NCBI GenBank assembly: GCA_020636405.1
Contig: JACJXW010000006.1
Coordinates: forward strand, 496,001 to 560,000
DNA length: 64,000 nucleotides
From: Lewinellaceae bacterium
GTDB lineage: Bacteria; Bacteroidota; Bacteroidia; Chitinophagales; Saprospiraceae
Direction of reading: 5' to 3'
Under the pieces are notes generated by a model that was given only the letters and a program-made list of their open reading frames with translations, did no database searches and was not told the origin of the DNA. Position 1 is the stretch's first letter. The number at the start of each line of letters is the position of its first letter. Made by a program: the position numbers and the translations under genes. Shown one piece after another: positions 60,123-64,000 of the stretch.

Positions 60123-62684
60123 ATGAAGCATCGATACGCTGCGGCCGTTGTGGGCCTATTACTATGCATCTCTGTTCTCTCCTGTCAGCAGAAGGGCCAG
60201 GGCATTCAGGAAGAACCCAAGAAAGGTGGCGCCGCTTTGGCCATGGAAGCCTGGGCTCTGCACCGTTCCTATCCGGACGGTAAGGTCTGGCAGCGCAATC
60301 TCGCTCAGGCCTACGAGCAACAACAGCTTGCAGTCAGTTTCCGCGGCTCGGGCCCGGACTGGGAAGCCCTGGGCCCTAAAAATTTTGGGGGCCGCACGCT
60401 TTGCCTGGCATTTCACCCGCAAGACCCCAACATACTGTACGCCGGGTCGGCCGGAGGAGGGCTTTGGAAGTCCACCACCGCCGGAGTAGGCACGCAGGCC
60501 TGGGAGCGCGTTCCCCTGGGGCATCCGGTGATCGGCGTCAGTTCTATCGCCATTGACCCCTCCGACCCCGATGTGATGTACATTGGAACCGGGGAGGTTT
60601 ACAACTACGATATTGCTACCCCTGCCGTATACGACCGCCTGACCAGAGGGTCCTACGGTTCGGGCTTGTTGAAGACCACTGATGGAGGGCTGTCCTGGGA
60701 GAAGTCCATCGATTGGAGTTATGAAGAAATGAAAGGCATCTGGGATGTCGTGATCAACCCGGAGAACCCCCAAACGGTTTTCGCCGCCACCACCGAAGGC
60801 CTTTACCGTTCTTACAATGCCGGTGCGGACTGGGAGCTGGCCCACGATTTCCCCATGGGCATTGATATTGAATTGCATCCTTTGGATACCAACATCCTTT
60901 TCGTTTCCCACGGTGGCCACAATAGTCCCGGAGCGGGAGTCTTCAGGTCATTGGATGGGGGAGACAGCTTCTCTTTAATGGATGGACTGCCCGACAATTA
61001 CACCGGCAGGTCTTTGATATCCGTCAGCCTCTCCGATCCGGACGTCCTGTATGCTTCCGTGGCGAATTCTCAATCCGGGATCGGGCTGTTCCGCTCTGAT
61101 GATGGAGGCGATTCCTGGCAGTTGGCCAACTCTTCTGATGTAGCCAGCTATCAGGGCTGGTATTCCCACGATGTGGCCATCAAACCGGACAACCCTCAAA
61201 CTGTGATCTGGACGGGCATAGAGGCGTACAAATCCACCAATGGTGGGAATTCCATCCTGAGAAAATCTTCCTGGTCTGCCTGGGATTTTGGACAGACTCC
61301 CGTCGGTGGGCCGGAAGGGCCGCCCAATTATGTGCATGCCGACATCCACGCCGCCTATTATTCCCCCCATGATGATAATGCGGTTTTTCTGGCGACTGAT
61401 GGCGGGATTTTTTATTCCGGCGACAACGGTGAAACCTGGGAAGGCCGCAACGGCGGATACCAGACCCAGCAGTTCTATGCCAACTTTGCCTGTTCTCCCA
61501 CCAACCCCAACCTGGCGATGGGAGGCCTGCAGGATAATGCCAGTGCCATCTATGTCGGTGAAGATTCCTGGGTGCGCGTAATAGGAGGCGATGGGATGGG
61601 AGCCGCCATCAATCCACTGGACAACGACATTCTGTATGGCTCCTGGCAGCGGCTAAACCTGCTCCGCTCCGGCAACGGCGGGCAGAACTTCTCCTACATC
61701 ACGCCGCCTACGGCCCAGAATGAGGCCCGGAACTTCAATTCGCCCTTTGTCCTGGAACCGCAGAACCCCAATGTTATTTACGTTGGGGCTCAACGCCTGC
61801 ATCGGTCTTTTAACGAAGGCGGCGGCTGGCTTGGCACCTCCTCCGGATGGGTGGACCCGGTTTTTGGTAACCCGATCCTTACCATTGCGGTTTCTCCTTA
61901 TGACAATGATATTATTTTTGTGGGCACCTCACCGTTGTTGGGCCCGAGCTCCAAAGTGTACCGCAGTATCAATTCGGGCCAGTCCTGGCAGGCTATGGAT
62001 GGCCTGCCCGACCGTGTGCCCATGGATATTGTATTTCATCCGGAAGACGAGAATACCCTCTTTGTGGCCTTCTCCGGTTTTGGGGCCCCGCACCTCTTTA
62101 AAACAGAGGATGGCGGAGAATCCTGGTCCGCTTCCGACGACGGCCTGCCCGACCTGCCCACCAACGCCATTGCCATTGACCCTGAGCAGCCATCGGATAT
62201 GTACGTCGGCAACGACCTCGGTGTTTACGCTTCCTTCGATGCCGGCCAGTCCTGGGAGCCTTATTCCACCGGAGTGGCTGAGGCCGTGATGGTTTACGAC
62301 CTGGCTATTTCGCATTCCGCCCGCAAACTCCGGGCGGCTACACACGGCCTGGGTGTTTACCAAACAGACCTGCGGGAGATCGTCTCCACCGGGGAACAGG
62401 TAAGATCGGGAAGAATACTGCAACAGAATTACCCCAACCCGGTGAAAGATCAGGCGGTTTTCCCCTTTGAGCTACCGGAAGCGGCGCAACTGAAGGTCCA
62501 ATTGTTGAACAGCGATGGCCGGTTGATCCGCACCCTGGGCGAGGGACGCTTTGCGGCGGGCAAGCACCAGATGGAAGCCAATCTGGGCCCATTGCCGGCA
62601 GGGGCCTACGCCTATGTCCTGGAGGGGCGTTTTCAAGGAAGCAGGCAGGCCATTCGCGAGGTAAAAACTTTTGTGAAAAATTAG
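60123..62684 (+). CDS. Large Asp-box propeller (sortilin/BNR-like) protein with T9SS tail
   Basis: The 853-residue protein begins with a signal that has a lipobox (MKHRYAAAVVGLLLCISVLSC, Cys21). Residues ~80-740 hold about eight Asp-box modules (TTDGGLSW, SDDGGDSW, SGDNGETW, TEDGGESW, SFDAGQSW and others), giving one or two beta-propellers of the VPS10/sortilin or BNR type. The C-terminal T9SS sorting domain is clear: LQQNYPNPVKDQAVFPFEL, LNSDGRLIRTLGEGR, LPAGAYAYVLEG and a basic end. Having both lipobox and T9SS tail is unusual (lipoprotein processing would tether the N-terminus). Such proteins are usually secreted and bind or cleave cell-surface glycans; ligand unknown. A promoter lies upstream. 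Confidence 0.92.
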   Translation: MKHRYAAAVVGLLLCISVLSCQQKGQGIQEEPKKGGAALAMEAWALHRSYPDGKVWQRNLAQAYEQQQLAVSFRGSGPDWEALGPKNFGGRTLCLAFHPQDPNILYAGSAGGGLWKSTTAGVGTQAWERVPLGHPVIGVSSIAIDPSDPDVMYIGTGEVYNYDIATPAVYDRLTRGSYGSGLLKTTDGGLSWEKSIDWSYEEMKGIWDVVINPENPQTVFAATTEGLYRSYNAGADWELAHDFPMGIDIELHPLDTNILFVSHGGHNSPGAGVFRSLDGGDSFSLMDGLPDNYTGRSLISVSLSDPDVLYASVANSQSGIGLFRSDDGGDSWQLANSSDVASYQGWYSHDVAIKPDNPQTVIWTGIEAYKSTNGGNSILRKSSWSAWDFGQTPVGGPEGPPNYVHADIHAAYYSPHDDNAVFLATDGGIFYSGDNGETWEGRNGGYQTQQFYANFACSPTNPNLAMGGLQDNASAIYVGEDSWVRVIGGDGMGAAINPLDNDILYGSWQRLNLLRSGNGGQNFSYITPPTAQNEARNFNSPFVLEPQNPNVIYVGAQRLHRSFNEGGGWLGTSSGWVDPVFGNPILTIAVSPYDNDIIFVGTSPLLGPSSKVYRSINSGQSWQAMDGLPDRVPMDIVFHPEDENTLFVAFSGFGAPHLFKTEDGGESWSASDDGLPDLPTNAIAIDPEQPSDMYVGNDLGVYASFDAGQSWEPYSTGVAEAVMVYDLAISHSARKLRAATHGLGVYQTDLREIVSTGEQVRSGRILQQNYPNPVKDQAVFPFELPEAAQLKVQLLNSDGRLIRTLGEGRFAAGKHQMEANLGPLPAGAYAYVLEGRFQGSRQAIREVKTFVKN

Positions 62685-62691
62685 CCATAGA

Positions 62692-62740
62692 TGAGGTTTG
62701 AGCCTTAGGAATGAGATTCCGGCCTATTGCTCAAACCTCA
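62692..62740 (+). terminator. Perfect 12-bp inverted repeat after the propeller gene
   Basis: TGAGGTTTGAGC (62692-62703) pairs exactly with GCTCAAACCTCA (62729-62740) across 25 bases, starting seven bases past the stop. The right arm is followed by CTTTATAC, so the T-tract is weak. Confidence 0.5.
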
Positions 62741-62942
62741 CTTTATACAATAAGAAGAGTACCGCTTTCGCCAGGCGGATTATGGCCTCAATATGACAAT
62801 GTGTACAACCGGCAGCTTCACCCATTATTCGAGGGGCTTCTTGAGTGATTTAAAATGTTTAAAATCAATGACTTGAGGCATGGCCGGGAGTTCCGGAGGC
62901 TTATTTTGCTCACCTGGGCCGATTATATAACCCTACCTAACA

Positions 62943-62994
62943 TTCGGTATTAGGTCACAAATTTTGGTAATGCCTCCCAAAGTTTCGGTATTGG
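62943..62994 (+). promoter_or_regulatory. Three phased direct repeats overlapping a promoter
   Basis: TTCGGTATTAGG (62943-62954), TTTGGTAATGCC (62963-62974) and TTTCGGTATTGG (62983-62994) share a T-T-y-GGTA-w-T-r core. The GGTA cores start at 62946, 62966 and 62987, a spacing of 20 and 21 bases, i.e. about two helical turns, so a protein could bind all on one face of the DNA. The third copy overlaps the -33 element of the DUF4856 promoter, a classic arrangement for an activator or repressor. Confidence 0.55.
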
Positions 62995-63021
62995 TTTTTT
63001 TATCCCCATCCAATAGCTTTG
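62991..63021 (+). promoter_or_regulatory. Bacteroidota promoter of the DUF4856 gene
   Basis: TTG at 62991-62993, a 20-base spacer and TAGCTTTG at 63014-63021 (perfect TAnnTTTG). It lies 45 bases before the ATG at 63067. Confidence 0.65.
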
Positions 63022-63066
63022 CATCGATCACTATTTAGACTTAATCTAATTTAACGCTCACTTCAT

Positions 63067-64000
63067 ATGAAATGTGTAAGATTTTTCAGTTTGCTGGCCG
63101 CGATCTTCATTTTCGTTTTTTCCTCTTGTAATAAAGACGAAGATAGCCTGGTGATCCCCGGGGCTTACAATTTTGAGAATGTAAACTACGACGGGCAGCT
63201 TCAGCGCCTGGCCATGTTGCTGGAAATAAAGAATTACATCACTACAGCCAATACGCCTGGAGTTGTACTTGACGCCGAGCGCCTGAAGGCGATGTATGCG
63301 AACGAAACCGCCAGGGCCGGCTGGCAGGGCGCCTATGATGCCTCTAAACAACTGAAAGGCAAGACATTCGAATTTCATCAGGGCCTGTTCGAACAGTTGC
63401 TGGAAGGCATCGCCCAGGCTAGTACCTCTGCCGTGCCTGGTGGACCCGGGCAAGCAGGGATAGTGGCCAGTAATGACGGGGGCAAGCAATATCTGTTCAA
63501 TGAAAATGGGGTAGAATACGCCCAACTGATCGAAAAAGGCCTGATGGGCGCCTGTTTCTATTATCAGGCTACTGCCGTATACCTGGGAGATGAGAAAATG
63601 AATGTGGACAATGAGACGGTGGAACCAGGTGAAGGGACGGCGATGGAGCACCACTGGGACGAGGCCTTCGGTTATTACGGGGTTCCCGTGAGCTTCCCAT
63701 CGACCCCCGAACCGGCATTTTTCTGGGGGGTGTATTCCAATCGCCGCGACCCTCAGTTGTCCTGCAACCAGAAAATGATGGATGCTTTCCTGAAAGGCCG
63801 GGCTGCTATTTCCGCTAAAAAACTGGAAGTTCGCGATGAGGCCATTGCCGAGGTTCGGGCCAACTGGGAGCTCATTTCCGGAGCTACGGCGATCAGCTAT
63901 ATCAACGCAGCGCTGGAAGAATTTGATGACTTCGCCCTGCGCGCCCATGCACTGTCGGAAGCCATTGCCTTTACCTATGCCCTGCAGTTCAATCCTGAGC
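63067..64000 (+). CDS. DUF4856 lipoprotein, 3' end cut by window
   Basis: The frame is open to the window edge (311 codons). A lipoprotein signal (MKCVRFFSLLAAIFIFVFSSC, Cys21, followed by NKDED) is followed by the start of a DUF4856 domain: YNFENVNYDGQLQRLAMLLEIKNYI, KGLMGACFYYQATAVYLGDEK, the His-rich EGTAMEHHWDEAFGYYGVPVSFP, and FLKGRAAISAKKLEVRDEAIAEVRANWELISGATAISYINAAL, given in parts. This family is found in Bacteroidota next to imelysin-like and other metal-uptake proteins, so an iron-linked surface function is plausible but unproven. Its promoter carries three phased repeats. Confidence 0.85.
   Translation, partial: MKCVRFFSLLAAIFIFVFSSCNKDEDSLVIPGAYNFENVNYDGQLQRLAMLLEIKNYITTANTPGVVLDAERLKAMYANETARAGWQGAYDASKQLKGKTFEFHQGLFEQLLEGIAQASTSAVPGGPGQAGIVASNDGGKQYLFNENGVEYAQLIEKGLMGACFYYQATAVYLGDEKMNVDNETVEPGEGTAMEHHWDEAFGYYGVPVSFPSTPEPAFFWGVYSNRRDPQLSCNQKMMDAFLKGRAAISAKKLEVRDEAIAEVRANWELISGATAISYINAALEEFDDFALRAHALSEAIAFTYALQFNPE

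Overview
The window looks like chromosomal DNA of a Bacteroidota bacterium, most likely of the Saprospiria (Saprospiraceae; Lewinella/Phaeodactylibacter-like). This is inferred from several things: many secreted proteins with a type IX secretion (T9SS/Por) C-terminal sorting domain, a SusC/SusD-type outer-membrane uptake operon, TonB receptor plus DUF4249 lipoprotein, promoters with the Bacteroidota -7 box TAnnTTTG, absence of strong Shine-Dalgarno sites, and the gene order ftsX-DUF3098-uppP-truB. Base composition is moderately GC-rich for the phylum. No rRNA, tRNA, CRISPR array, phage or plasmid genes were seen.

Layout. 1-7.8 kb: a same-strand array of four related secreted Asp-box (BNR/sialidase-like) beta-propeller proteins with T9SS tails; the first is cut by the window edge and the third lacks a signal peptide. 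8-9.7 kb: sodium:solute symporter. 10.2-12.4 kb: a MarR-family regulator gene split by a complete IS1182-family insertion sequence with 16-bp terminal inverted repeats and a 4-bp target duplication; removing the IS restores an unbroken 152-codon gene. 12.5-17 kb: lipoprotein (RsiV/DUF3298-like), secreted PQQ-type sugar dehydrogenase, a propeller-like hypothetical and a DUF1684 protein. 17.1-23.9 kb: pyruvate carboxylase and a SNF2 helicase. 24-29.6 kb: SusC / SusD-like / small lipoprotein uptake operon. 30.4-36.5 kb: a polytopic GT-C-like membrane protein, a dihydroorotase homologue that has lost its metal ligands, two DUF4199 membrane proteins and a GT2 glycosyltransferase. 36.5-42 kb: secreted M28 peptidase, then TonB receptor with an STN domain plus DUF4249 lipoprotein. 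42.3-52.4 kb: Crp/Fnr regulator, RsmF-like rRNA methyltransferase coupled to an Omp28-like thioredoxin-fold secreted protein, DUF547 lipoprotein, serine hydrolase, small barrel protein, two more M28 peptidases and a TapB-like protein. 52.5-59.9 kb: leuS, a small coiled-coil protein, a secreted carbohydrate-binding-like protein, and the ftsX-DUF3098-uppP-truB envelope block. 60-64 kb: a large Asp-box propeller T9SS protein and the start of a DUF4856 lipoprotein gene with a notable promoter region.

Functionally the window combines housekeeping genes (pyc, leuS, truB, uppP, ftsX, rsmF) with a surface and secretion programme: at least seven T9SS cargo proteins, three M28 peptidases and two TonB-dependent uptake units, which fits a bacterium that degrades polymers outside the cell. 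I did not find a convincing new multi-gene system. The best leads are the cleanly reconstructable MarR/IS event, the tandem paralogue array with one signal-less member, the ligand-less dihydroorotase homologue, and three phased direct repeats next to the DUF4856 promoter.
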